A stretch of DNA of 64,000 nucleotides from NCBI RefSeq assembly GCF_014268935.2, contig NZ_JABWRJ020000003.1:983501-1047500 (forward strand). Reading direction: 5' to 3'. The position numbers were made by a program, and so were the translations under genes. Under the pieces are notes generated by a model, which had not been told where the DNA came from, did no database searches, and saw only the letters and a list, made by a program, of their open reading frames with translations. Position 1 is the stretch's first letter, and each line of letters begins with the position of its first letter. This DNA is from Pseudomonas peradeniyensis (GTDB taxonomy: Bacteria > Pseudomonadota > Gammaproteobacteria > Pseudomonadales > Pseudomonadaceae). Of this stretch, positions 47,307-57,324 are shown piece after piece.

Positions 47307-48764
47307 TCAGAACTGGAAGTAGAGGAACGGTGAGTAGCTCTGCGCCGAGAGCTTGAGCACCGAGGCGGCGAACAGCAGCAGGACCAGGGCGCGGGTCATG
47401 ATCCGCGTCCAGTCCAGGCCCACCGAGCCGTCGGTGTTGACCTGCACCGGGGTGGCCTTGGGCGCTGGCGTTGCATTGCGGTAGAAGTCGCGCAGGCCGA
47501 AGAACGCCAGGGTCAGGTAGGCGACGATCAGCGTGGCCACCTGCAGGCCGGTGAGGTTGGCGCGGTTGAGTTCCGACAGCTGCCAGTCGCCGAAGCTGAA
47601 CATGGCGCCGTACATGCGCGCCGCCACGTGCAGGTTCTCGGCGCGGAAGATCACCCAGCCGACCACCACCAGGAGGAAGGTGAAGGCCCATTTCACCGGG
47701 TTGAAACGCTGCGGGTTGGTGTCCAGGCCCAGCGCCCGTTCGATCGCCAGCCACATGCCGTGCCAGGCGCCCCAAATGATGTAGGTGAAGTTGGCGCCGT
47801 GCCACAGCCCGCCCAGCAGCATGGTCAGGAACAGGTTGCGGTAGGTGTTGAAGGTGCCTTTGCGGTTGCCGCCCAGGGTGATGTACAGGTAGTCGCGCAG
47901 CCAGGTCGACAGGCTGATGTGCCAGCGCCGCCAGAACTCGGTGATCGACTGGCTGATGTAGGGCTGCTTGAAGTTTTCCATGAAGCGAAAGCCCATCATC
48001 AGGCCCAGGCCGATGGCCATGTCGCTGTAGCCGGAGAAGTCGAAGTACAGCTGCGCGGTGTAGGCCAGCGCGCCGAGCCAGGCGTCACCGGTGGTGGGGT
48101 TCTCCAGGGCGAAGCAGTGGTCGGCGACCACCGCCAGGGTGTCGGCGATGAACACTTTCTTGATGAAGCCCTGCATGAAGCGGGTGCAGCCTTCGGAGAA
48201 CTTGTCCAGGGTGTGGGTGCGGTTGTTGAACTGGTCGACCAGGTCCTTGAAGCGCAGCACGGGGCCAGCGATCAGGTGCGGGAAGATCGCCACGAAGGCG
48301 GCGAAGTCGATCAGGTTGCGGGTGGCCGGGGTGTCGCCGCGGTACACGTCGATGATGTAGCTGATCGACTCGAAGATGTAGAACGAGATGCCGATCGGCA
48401 GCAGCACGTGGGTGAGGATGAACGGCTCCAGCCCCATCGAGGTCATGATCGCGTTGAGGCTGTCGACGCCGAAGTTGGCGTACTTGAAGTAGCCGAGGAT
48501 GCACAGGTCGACGCCCACGCCGAGCAGCAGCCAGCGCTGCGCGGGTTTGGTGCGTACGCCGGCGGCGCCGACTTTCAGGCCGATCCAGTAGTTCCACAGG
48601 GTGACCCCGGCGAACAGGGCGAGGAAGTCCACCCGCCACCAGGCGTAGAAGATGTAGCTGGCAACCAGCAGCAGCAGGTTGCGATAGCGGTTCCCGCTCA
48701 CGTAGTACAAGCCGAGGAAAACCGGCAGGAACAGGAACAGGAACACGTTGGACGAGAAGACCAT
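47307..48764 (-). CDS. algI: Alginate O-acetyltransferase membrane protein AlgI (MBOAT)
   Basis: A 485-residue polytopic inner-membrane MBOAT protein that passes acetyl groups across the membrane for alginate acetylation. About ten or eleven hydrophobic segments are present. The essential His of the family lies in LLGGLWHGANFTYIIWGAWHGMWLA (about residues 315-340), and SITEFWRRWHISLSTWLRDYLYI upstream is the other MBOAT signature. It is separated from algL by a 192-bp gap with a REP pair, the largest gap in this operon; all others are near 60 bp or less. Confidence 0.95.
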   Translation of the reverse strand: MVFSSNVFLFLFLPVFLGLYYVSGNRYRNLLLLVASYIFYAWWRVDFLALFAGVTLWNYWIGLKVGAAGVRTKPAQRWLLLGVGVDLCILGYFKYANFGVDSLNAIMTSMGLEPFILTHVLLPIGISFYIFESISYIIDVYRGDTPATRNLIDFAAFVAIFPHLIAGPVLRFKDLVDQFNNRTHTLDKFSEGCTRFMQGFIKKVFIADTLAVVADHCFALENPTTGDAWLGALAYTAQLYFDFSGYSDMAIGLGLMMGFRFMENFKQPYISQSITEFWRRWHISLSTWLRDYLYITLGGNRKGTFNTYRNLFLTMLLGGLWHGANFTYIIWGAWHGMWLAIERALGLDTNPQRFNPVKWAFTFLLVVVGWVIFRAENLHVAARMYGAMFSFGDWQLSELNRANLTGLQVATLIVAYLTLAFFGLRDFYRNATPAPKATPVQVNTDGSVGLDWTRIMTRALVLLLFAASVLKLSAQSYSPFLYFQF

Positions 48765-48845
48765 CCCGGTTCTCCTTGTTGTTCACAGCATCCGGGGCAC
48801 AGCGCCCCCCAAACCCCCCACACGAATGTGGAAGATCACCATGGC

Positions 48846-48947
48846 GTGGGAGCGGCGGTGCGCCGATGCGACTTGCCCCGCGATGGCGTCGGCAGAGCCA
48901 ACACCATTGCCCTTGCGGGCCTCATCGCGGGGCAAGCCCGCTCCCAC
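48846..48947. repeat. REP pair inside the alginate operon, with variant REP
   Basis: The 40-bp variant REP (48846-48885), identical to that at 41756-41795, faces a standard REP (48923-48947). The pair lies between algL and algI, 9 bp beyond the algL stop. It could lower or stabilise expression between the two halves of the operon. Confidence 0.85.
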
Positions 48948-48956
48948 GCAAACGAC

Positions 48957-50060
48957 TTACTTTTTCTGTTCGGCTTGCGGGTCATAGACCCGCGTCACAT
49001 CTCCACCCAGCCTGAAACTGTTGAACGGCTGCATGTCATGCTTGCGCTCCAGGGTGTCGCCGACGCACTGGTACAGCGCGCACCACGGCTCGAGCCAGGC
49101 GTACTTGCTGTCGATCTTCAGGTCCTTGAGGTCCTGCTTCACGCCGGCGCGGGTGTTGAAATGAACAGGATTGCGGGCACCGGCCAGCACGCCTTCACCG
49201 AGGCGCTGCAGGGCGAAGTTATTTTCCTTGCGCAGGTCCACGCCGTTGGCCTGGGCGAAGCTGGCGATCATCGCCAGCGGCGGCAGGGCATAGTTGTGGT
49301 AGGCCAGGGCGCGCTGGCGGCGCTTGAGCTCGTTGGGCAAAAAGCCCTGTTCATCGACCTGGTTGGCGCCGACCTTGTATTCCTTCACCGCCCAGTCGAA
49401 GAGGTCCTGGCGGTCGGTGGCCACCGCGGTGGCCATCACCGACCAGGCCGCCCAGTAGCTGTGGTTGTTGATCTTCTCCAGCGGCAGGTCGCTCCAGTCG
49501 CGCACGGTCTGCCGCGCCAGGCGCACGAACCATTTCTCAATCTGCTCGGCCTCGGCCCGGTGCGCCGCCAGCGGCTGTGAGTTGGAGAATTTCAGGCGCA
49601 GCCACGACCCGCTCATGCTGCCCAGCGCCCATTTGCGCATGGACTTGCCGGTGTGGTTGTAGTCGGTGGACATCAGCGCATCGGCGCGTGCCCAGGTGTC
49701 GAGCCAGGTCAGGGCGCAGTCCAGCTGCGCCGGGCGGCCGTCGCGCATGTACTGGCCGACCATCTTGCTCACGCCCTTCTCGAGGGTGGTGATGTCCTCG
49801 GTGGATTTGCGAAAGGCTTTCTCCGAGGCAGCATTGAGTGTCGCCCGGGCCTTGTCCGAACCTTCGTACTTGCTGCGGAACACCAGCGCGCCGGTGTAGG
49901 GCTTGGGCGCGGCCTCGCAGCGAAAATTGCCGTCGCCGGTCTTGAGTTTCTCGATGCCCTCGTAGTACCCCTGGGGCGGTACCAGCGCGGCCTGCGCCGC
50001 GCCGCCGAACAGGGCGAGGGCGAGCAGGGCGGGTGCGGTCTTGCGGTGGATGGCTGTCAT
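48957..50060 (-). CDS. algL: Alginate lyase AlgL
   Basis: A 367-residue periplasmic poly-beta-D-mannuronate lyase, the same length as the P. aeruginosa enzyme. The signal peptide ends in GGAAQAA (about residue 25). The (alpha/alpha) toroid contains WLRLKFSNSQPLAAHRAE and the conserved NNHSYWAAWSVMATAVA motif with catalytic Asn and His; RRQRALAYHNYALPPL carries the further catalytic Arg and Tyr residues. AlgL clears alginate stranded in the periplasm. It lies 7 bp after algX; the longer in-frame extension into algX is rejected. Confidence 0.95.
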   Translation of the reverse strand: MTAIHRKTAPALLALALFGGAAQAALVPPQGYYEGIEKLKTGDGNFRCEAAPKPYTGALVFRSKYEGSDKARATLNAASEKAFRKSTEDITTLEKGVSKMVGQYMRDGRPAQLDCALTWLDTWARADALMSTDYNHTGKSMRKWALGSMSGSWLRLKFSNSQPLAAHRAEAEQIEKWFVRLARQTVRDWSDLPLEKINNHSYWAAWSVMATAVATDRQDLFDWAVKEYKVGANQVDEQGFLPNELKRRQRALAYHNYALPPLAMIASFAQANGVDLRKENNFALQRLGEGVLAGARNPVHFNTRAGVKQDLKDLKIDSKYAWLEPWCALYQCVGDTLERKHDMQPFNSFRLGGDVTRVYDPQAEQKK

Positions 50061-50067
50061 GCTTGCC

Positions 50068-51513
50068 TCACTGGCCGGCCTGCGCGGTGTGCTGCGCGGG
50101 GCTGGCGAAGTTGTTGCGTTTGCAGAGTTTGGCTTCGACTTTCTGCGTGCCGCTTTCCGGCCCCTGGACCTCCAGGGCGAGCAGGTTCTGGCCTGCCCAG
50201 TCTTCGTCCTCGCGCATCTGGAAGACGAAGCGCCCATCGGTGTCGGAGGTCTCGGGCTTCTCGATCTTGATGTCCTCGTGGCGGCCGTTGAGGTACCACA
50301 GGGTGGCCTGCAGCACTTTCACCGAGGTGTCCTCGAACTTGATGTCGAGCTGGTGGTTGCGGTTGACCAGGTCCTTGATCACGCCACCCTTGCCGTTGAC
50401 CATCAGCTCGTTCTTGCCGGGCTTGAGGGTGGCGCTGGCGCTCATCTGCGCGGGACGGTCGTCGCAGCCGTCGTCGAGCAGGCCGAGGATCTGCCGCCAG
50501 ATGGTTTCCTGGTCGAGGCGGTAGAGCGGGGAGAACTCCCAGACCAGGATCTTCGGCGGGTTGTTCTGGAACTCCTCGCTGCCCAGGTACTGGATCATCG
50601 AGCCTTCCAGGCCGCCCCCGGGGAAGGCGACGTTGAGCACATCGGCACCGATGTACTGCTCGAGGAAGCCGGAGAAGTTGTAGTTCTTGCCACTGTGGCT
50701 GGTGCCGACCAGGGTGATCTGCGCGTTGCCCGAATCGCCGAACAGGTCGTCGCCGCCGCTGGCGCCGCCCTTGGGCTCGGTGGCGAACTGGTCCATGTAC
50801 TGCACCGCATAGCTGGTGCCGCACAGCTGGCCGGCGACGTTGTGCAGGGTGCCGGTCTTGCCCATGCGTCCGGACTTCTTCGTCTCGAATTCCTTGCGCG
50901 GGATGCCTTCGAAGGCCGGCATCTGGTGCACGGTGTCGGCGACGATCTTCGCCGCGCGCTCGGCGCCGTAGGGCGTCCAGTGCTGGTCGCCGCGGAAGTA
51001 GAAGTCCTTGCCCTGGTCGGCCGCGGCCAGTTGCTCGTTGGTCAGCGGCGACAGGTCGGGCACGTTGTAGCCCATCTTGGCGAAGCGCTGGAGCATGGCC
51101 TGGTAGTTGCGCAGGGCCTTCTGGTAATCGAAGGCGGCCTTCTCTTCGGGCTTGAGCATGTTGCGGTTCACCAGGCCGCGGGTCGGCTGGTACACCACCA
51201 CCAGCTCGACGCCGCGCTTCTTGAACGCGTCGTGCACCTGCTGCAGGCGCTTGTAGCCGCCCGGGGTGGTGTCGAATTCGGTGCGCAGGTCTTCGCGGGT
51301 GCGGAACAGCCAGTCGCCCTGGGCTTGCACCAGGGTGGTGAAGTTCTGCTGGTAGCGCGTGGTGTAGCGGCTGGCGTCGTGGGCCTCGGGGCACAGCTGG
51401 CAGCAGGGCTCGGCGCTGAAGGTCGGCGCCTTGACCTCATCGGCGCGCACGCCCTGGCTGATGGCCAGGAGGGCGGCGGACAGGCCCAGCAGTTTCATCA
51501 GGTGTGGAGTCAT
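50068..51513 (-). CDS. algX: Alginate acetyltransferase/scaffold AlgX
   Basis: A 481-residue periplasmic protein: signal peptide (about 1-25), SGNH-like acetyltransferase domain (about 30-345) and C-terminal carbohydrate-binding module (about 350-475). The catalytic Asp-His are in RGDQHWTPYGAERA, and the Ser is in TLVGTSHSGKNYNF. Cys pairs near the N-terminus (EPCCQLCPEA) and in the core (GQLCGTS) match the disulfides of the P. aeruginosa protein. It binds polymer during export and acetylates mannuronate. A second Met five codons in (MKLLGLSAALL) could also be the start. It lies 13 bp after algG. Confidence 0.94.
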   Translation of the reverse strand: MTPHLMKLLGLSAALLAISQGVRADEVKAPTFSAEPCCQLCPEAHDASRYTTRYQQNFTTLVQAQGDWLFRTREDLRTEFDTTPGGYKRLQQVHDAFKKRGVELVVVYQPTRGLVNRNMLKPEEKAAFDYQKALRNYQAMLQRFAKMGYNVPDLSPLTNEQLAAADQGKDFYFRGDQHWTPYGAERAAKIVADTVHQMPAFEGIPRKEFETKKSGRMGKTGTLHNVAGQLCGTSYAVQYMDQFATEPKGGASGGDDLFGDSGNAQITLVGTSHSGKNYNFSGFLEQYIGADVLNVAFPGGGLEGSMIQYLGSEEFQNNPPKILVWEFSPLYRLDQETIWRQILGLLDDGCDDRPAQMSASATLKPGKNELMVNGKGGVIKDLVNRNHQLDIKFEDTSVKVLQATLWYLNGRHEDIKIEKPETSDTDGRFVFQMREDEDWAGQNLLALEVQGPESGTQKVEAKLCKRNNFASPAQHTAQAGQ

Positions 51514-51526
51514 GGTCTGGGCTTCC

Positions 51527-53083
<1,557 letters not shown>

Positions 53084-53102
53084 GTCAAATCCTCTCCCGG
53101 CC

Positions 53103-54581
53103 TCAGTAGCGCCAGATCACGTCGACGAAGGCGCGATGCATGTACGAGTCGGCCTCCTTGCCATAGGCGTCGCCCGGCTTGAACACGCCAGCGCGCAGGC
53201 GCACCAGCGCCGACGGCTCATCGATCGACTGGCTGATCGAGGCCGGCAGCAGGCCTTGCTTGAAGTACTTGGTGACGACCACGTCCATCTCCTGGCCCAG
53301 GTCTTTCTCACCCTGCACCAGCGGACGGCTGATGCCGCCGTCGTCGACCACCGCGTTGATGCCGCTGGAGCCGATGTTCTGCTTGCCGTCGACGCGCCAG
53401 AACTTGTGGTAGATGAAGCTGGCGTCGTAGTCGTCGCGCAGCTGCCAGGAGGCGAACAGGGTGGCCGCCTGCAGGTTGCCCAGCTCGCCGCGGAACGCTT
53501 CGCCGAAGCGGTGCACGCGCGAGCGGGTGCCGGTGAAGTTGGAGCGGTTGCTCTCAAGGCCGGTCTGCTCGAAGTTGTTCGAACCGTCGCTGCCGCCACC
53601 GCCGCTGCCCCGGGCATAGGCCGCGCCGACCTGCCATTGCGGGTCCAGGCGCAGGCGGATGCCGAGGTCGGTGGCCCAGGCGTTGACGTCGCCGCTCTGC
53701 TTGCCGGTGGCGACCTGGTCGTTGCCCACCGCCTGGCTGCTGAGGGTGTCGCGATCGCCGGTCAGCCAGGTGACGCTGCCCCAGTAGTTGACGGTATGGT
53801 CGTTGCGCCAGTTGTAGGCGTCGCTGTTGGCCTCCAGGCCCAGCCAGGTCAGGTCGCCCGTGCGGGTCTTGTCGAGGGCGTCGACGGTTTCGCCGGGGCT
53901 TTTCAGGCTGCCGCCGTCATGGCTGTGGTGGGCGCGCAGGCCGACCCAGTGGCCGGGTGTCCACTGCGTGGCGACGTTGCCATAGACGTGGGTGCGGTCC
54001 TTGTCCTCCGGGGCCAGCTCGGTGAGGTCGGTGCGGTATTCGCTGAAGCGCTGGGCCACGCCCAGGTCGGCCTTGAGCAGGGTGGTGTCGAAGGTCCAGT
54101 TCAGCGCCTCGATGTTGGTGTCGCGCCACATGCCGTCGTCGCTGCGCAGGCGCTGTCGGCCGAAGCGCAGCTGCTCGCCGGGGTAGGGGGTCAGGCCGCT
54201 GTAGCCGATCCAGAACTCGCGCATGGCCAGGTAGCTCTTGTCCGGCTTGCGGCTGTCGTCGCCGTTGTCGCTGGTGCTGCCGTCGTCGTTCTGGCGCAGG
54301 GTGTCGGTCTCGATGATGTCGGTGGCGGCCACCGCCTGGCCCATGGCGAAGGCGCTCCAGTGGCCGCGTTCGCCGTACACCCAGGGCCGCAGGTCCAGGC
54401 CCAGGCCGTTGACGTCGCCGCCGGAGCGGGTGCCCAGGTCGCGGTCGTCCTCGGACTGGCCGGTGATCTTCACGTCGAGGCCGAAGTTCTTCTGCGCGGT
54501 TTCGGCCGCCAGGGTCGGCATCGACCACAGCAGGGCGAAGCCCAGGCCGATGCCGGCTTTCACGAAGGGGTTGAGCGTCAT
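53103..54581 (-). CDS. algE: Alginate outer-membrane porin AlgE
   Basis: A 492-residue outer-membrane protein forming the 18-strand barrel through which alginate leaves. The signal peptide is MTLNPFVKAGIGLGFALLWS...TLAA (about 1-29). Alternating amphipathic strands with aromatic ends follow (e.g. WSAFAMGQAVAATDI; MREFWIGYSGLTPYPGEQLRFGRQRLRSDDGMWRDTN). The last strands end RAFVDVIWRY with a terminal aromatic residue, as needed for BAM. Its start overlaps the algK stop by 4 bp, so it is translationally coupled to its partner lipoprotein AlgK. Confidence 0.95.
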   Translation of the reverse strand: MTLNPFVKAGIGLGFALLWSMPTLAAETAQKNFGLDVKITGQSEDDRDLGTRSGGDVNGLGLDLRPWVYGERGHWSAFAMGQAVAATDIIETDTLRQNDDGSTSDNGDDSRKPDKSYLAMREFWIGYSGLTPYPGEQLRFGRQRLRSDDGMWRDTNIEALNWTFDTTLLKADLGVAQRFSEYRTDLTELAPEDKDRTHVYGNVATQWTPGHWVGLRAHHSHDGGSLKSPGETVDALDKTRTGDLTWLGLEANSDAYNWRNDHTVNYWGSVTWLTGDRDTLSSQAVGNDQVATGKQSGDVNAWATDLGIRLRLDPQWQVGAAYARGSGGGGSDGSNNFEQTGLESNRSNFTGTRSRVHRFGEAFRGELGNLQAATLFASWQLRDDYDASFIYHKFWRVDGKQNIGSSGINAVVDDGGISRPLVQGEKDLGQEMDVVVTKYFKQGLLPASISQSIDEPSALVRLRAGVFKPGDAYGKEADSYMHRAFVDVIWRY

Positions 54582-56110
54582 AGCGAATCCTCGGCGTCTA
54601 CGTCGTCTTTCTCGTCCTGCAGCGCTTCGATGGCCAGGGTGCTGTTGGCGCCCTGAGCCATGCTGCCGCGTGCCTGCTTCTCCTGCGCCAGCAGGTTCTG
54701 CGCCTGGCTGCGCTGGTCGGGCGTGAGCTGCTGGTCGAGCTGTTGCAGCAGTTCGGTCGACTGTGGGGTCGGGTTGACCTGTGACAGCTGGGCGAATACC
54801 CAGGCATTGGTCGGCGCCGGGCGGATGCCGTGACCTTCGCTGAACAGTTGGGCCAGGGCGTAGTCGGCGCTGTTCTGGCCGCCGCGGGCGGCGGCCAGCA
54901 GGTGGTCCACGGCCTTCTGCGGCTCGACCTGGCCCAGGTAGCCACGGCGGTAGAGCTGGCCGAGGTAGTAGTCGGCGCTGACCTCGCCGGCATCGGCGGC
55001 GGCCTGCAGGTGCTCCTGGGCTTTCTGGGCGTCGGCGGGCACGGTCTTGCCTTCGTAGTAGAGGCGGCCCAGCAGCAGTTCGGCGCGGGGTTGCTCGGCC
55101 TCGCGGCCCTTGTCGATGTAGGCCATCAACTGGTCGGTGTCGCCCAGCTCGGGGAAGTCGTAGAGCAGTTGCGCCAGGCTCACCCACGAGGCCGGGTTGG
55201 CCGGGGCGATGTGTTCGAGCAGGTCCTTGGCGGTCTTCTCGTCGGTCTGGCCGAGACTGCGGTCGGCCAGCACGCGGGCGACGCTGTCGACCCGGGTGGC
55301 TGGCACGGCGCCACGGGCATGGGCGGCCTTCAGTTGTTCGAGCAGGGCGGCCTGCTGGTCGGGCTGGGCGCGTTTCTGGTAGACGGTGGCGAGCTCCACG
55401 TAGCAGATGTCGGTGCTGGCCAGTGCCGCCTTGCAGATTTTCTCCACATCGCCCAGGTGCTGGTCGTAGGTGCCCTGGGTGCGGTACAGCAGGACCTGGG
55501 CAAGGCCCGCCTCGGGGTTGCCGGCAGCGCGCCACTGGTCGATCTGCTGCTGGGCGTTGACCTTGGGGAAGCTCTGCGGGTACTGCAGGTAGAGCATCGC
55601 CAGCGGGATCAGGGTGTTGCTTTCGCCCTGTTGTGCGGCGTGCTTGAGCAGGGTTTCGGCCTCCTCGCGTTCGGCCTGTGTGCTGTCGGGCTTGGCCACC
55701 AGCAGGCGGCCGAGACGCGCCTGGGCACGGGGCGAGGTGGTGGCGGCGGCGCGATAGGTGGCTTCGGCCTCCTCGAGTTTCGCCGGGTCGCGGGTGGCGA
55801 CCTGGATATCGGCCAGGCCTACCTGGGCATCGCTGTAGCCGAGCTCGGCCAGGGCCTTGTAGTTGCGCTCGGCGGTGGCGGTGTCGCCGCGCTTGAGCGC
55901 TTCATTGGCCAGGCGCTGGTCGGGCAGGCCGGCGCAGCCGGCCAGGGTGATGGCCAGGGCCAGGGTGCATAACCCGAGGCTGAAGGAATCACTGTGGGAG
56001 CCGGCTTGCCGGCGATTGGCCAGTGCAGGCGCTACATCCGTTGGGCGAGTGCTGCGCACTCGATCGCCGGCAAGCCGGCTCCCACAGGTATCGGGGTGTC
56101 TGCTGGTCAT
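54578..56110 (-). CDS. algK: Alginate export lipoprotein AlgK with a REP pair in its 5' coding region
   Basis: An outer-membrane lipoprotein of about 510 residues made of Sel1/TPR-like repeats (about 60-440), which assists AlgE localisation. Sequence after the lipobox (LAGCAGLPDQRLANEALKRGDTATAERNYKALAELGYSDAQVGLADIQVATRD) is close to P. aeruginosa AlgK. The signal region is odd: between the start (ATG at 56110, nine bases after AGAGG; an ATG at 56116 is also possible) and the hydrophobic segment LGLCTLALAITLAGC lie about 40 polar residues encoded mostly by an inverted REP pair (55993-56086). No alternative start with a good ribosome site was found after the REP. Alg44 ends 13 bp upstream. 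Confidence 0.9.
   Translation of the reverse strand: MTSRHPDTCGSRLAGDRVRSTRPTDVAPALANRRQAGSHSDSFSLGLCTLALAITLAGCAGLPDQRLANEALKRGDTATAERNYKALAELGYSDAQVGLADIQVATRDPAKLEEAEATYRAAATTSPRAQARLGRLLVAKPDSTQAEREEAETLLKHAAQQGESNTLIPLAMLYLQYPQSFPKVNAQQQIDQWRAAGNPEAGLAQVLLYRTQGTYDQHLGDVEKICKAALASTDICYVELATVYQKRAQPDQQAALLEQLKAAHARGAVPATRVDSVARVLADRSLGQTDEKTAKDLLEHIAPANPASWVSLAQLLYDFPELGDTDQLMAYIDKGREAEQPRAELLLGRLYYEGKTVPADAQKAQEHLQAAADAGEVSADYYLGQLYRRGYLGQVEPQKAVDHLLAAARGGQNSADYALAQLFSEGHGIRPAPTNAWVFAQLSQVNPTPQSTELLQQLDQQLTPDQRSQAQNLLAQEKQARGSMAQGANSTLAIEALQDEKDDVDAEDSL
55993..56086. repeat. REP pair embedded in algK
   Basis: A perfect 24-bp inverted repeat (arms 55993-56016 and 56063-56086, core GGGAGCCGGCTTGCCGGCGA) encloses a 46-bp loop that has its own weaker pairing. 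This REP type, with CCGGCTTGCCGG, is not seen elsewhere in the window. The algK frame is open through both arms. Confidence 0.92.
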
Positions 56111-56123
56111 CGGCATGATCCTC

Positions 56124-57290
56124 TTACAACCCACGGGCCACGGCCTTGTCGATCAGCCAGTTCAGCGACGGACCACGGTCGCTGTTGACCGCGGCCGGGC
56201 GCCCGGCAAGCTCGGCCGGCAGGCCGCCGTCGGGCTTGATCTGCACGCGGATGTCGGAGGCCAGGTTGTCGGTGTCCAGGCTCGAACTGCCGGTGATCCG
56301 TCCGGTGCGCACTTCGTCCTCGCCGGCGATCTGGAAGTTGACCCGGGTGCCCGGCTTCACTTCGTCGAACTGGCGATAGCTGAAGCGCGCCTCGATGGTC
56401 GGGACGCTGGTGCGCGGGATCAGCGCGAACACCGGCTGGCCCTTGCTGGCGTACTGGCCGTCATCCACCAGCTGGCGCGAGACCACGCAGTCGCACGGGC
56501 TGGTGAGGGTGCCGGAGAGCTGCTTGCCGAACAGCTCCTCGACCTTGGCCGGCTCCAGCTGCGAGTCGTCCAGGTGGCCCTTGAGCAGGTCGAGCATGCT
56601 GGTGTTGAAGGTCGCCAGCGGTGCGCCCTTGGCCACGGTCGCGCCGCTTTCCACCAGGCTCTGCAGACTGCCGTCGCGGGGCATGGTGACGTTGGTGGTG
56701 GGCACCGCGACCACGCCGGCCTCGGCATGGCTGACGAAGTACAACCCGTACAGCGACTTGGCGACGAAGCCGAAGGCCACCAGGCCGACCACGAACACCC
56801 CGGCTGTCACGCTGACCGCGCGCAGGCGGCCGAAGGCGGAAAGGCCCGAGCCACCGTCCTTCTGCTTGCGCGCCTTGGTGAAGTTGTCGCGCTGCAGGGT
56901 ACTGAGCACATCGCCGACGCTGATCAGCTCGCCGGACAGGTGGCTGGTGATGATGTGGCGCAGGGTGGCGATGTCGCGCGGTTCGAGGTTCTGGAACTCG
57001 GCGCCGGTGCGGGCGGTCTCGCGGCTGCTGGTACGCACCAGCAGTTCGACGTCCATCGACAGGCCGAGGTTGTCGACCACGAACTGCAGGCGACCGCGCA
57101 GCACTTCGCCTTCAGGCAGCGGTTTCTTGGCGTGGAAGGACAGGCCTCCGGCGGACAGGTCGTCAACCTTCACCTCGTGCGCTTCGCGGTTGCCGTCCAG
57201 GTAGCGCAGCTTGGCGGGGATGCGCACCCGGGCGTGCTGGCGCTGCGCTTCGGATTCATGCACGACATTGACGTTCACGGCGGTATTCAT
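56124..57290 (-). CDS. alg44: Alginate polymerase co-factor Alg44 (c-di-GMP receptor)
   Basis: A 388-residue inner-membrane protein. The N-terminal PilZ domain (about 15-120) has the c-di-GMP-binding RQHARVRIP (Arg-x3-Arg) and the downstream DLSAGGLSF. A TM helix lies at about 160-182 (VSVTAGVFVVGLVAFGFVAKSLYG). The periplasmic HlyD-like part has VAVPTTNVTMPRDGSLQSLVESGATVAKGAPL and SPCDCVVSRQLVDDGQYASKGQPVFALI. Binding of c-di-GMP activates polymerisation by Alg8. It lies 34 bp after alg8 and ends 13 bp before algK. Confidence 0.95.
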   Translation of the reverse strand: MNTAVNVNVVHESEAQRQHARVRIPAKLRYLDGNREAHEVKVDDLSAGGLSFHAKKPLPEGEVLRGRLQFVVDNLGLSMDVELLVRTSSRETARTGAEFQNLEPRDIATLRHIITSHLSGELISVGDVLSTLQRDNFTKARKQKDGGSGLSAFGRLRAVSVTAGVFVVGLVAFGFVAKSLYGLYFVSHAEAGVVAVPTTNVTMPRDGSLQSLVESGATVAKGAPLATFNTSMLDLLKGHLDDSQLEPAKVEELFGKQLSGTLTSPCDCVVSRQLVDDGQYASKGQPVFALIPRTSVPTIEARFSYRQFDEVKPGTRVNFQIAGEDEVRTGRITGSSSLDTDNLASDIRVQIKPDGGLPAELAGRPAAVNSDRGPSLNWLIDKAVARGL

Positions 57291-57324
57291 GGCGATATTC
57301 GTTCCTGTTGTCCGATCCGGGGGC

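Noticed and set aside
53103..55535. Single 810-codon frame that would fuse a fragment antisense-like to AlgK with AlgE
   Set aside because: AlgE proper begins at 54581 with a signal peptide; the upstream part is the algK gene read in the wrong frame.
56111..56134. GTG at 56134 as the algK start
   Set aside because: It overlaps the alg44 stop and has no ribosome site; AGAGG is positioned for the ATG at 56110 (or 56116).
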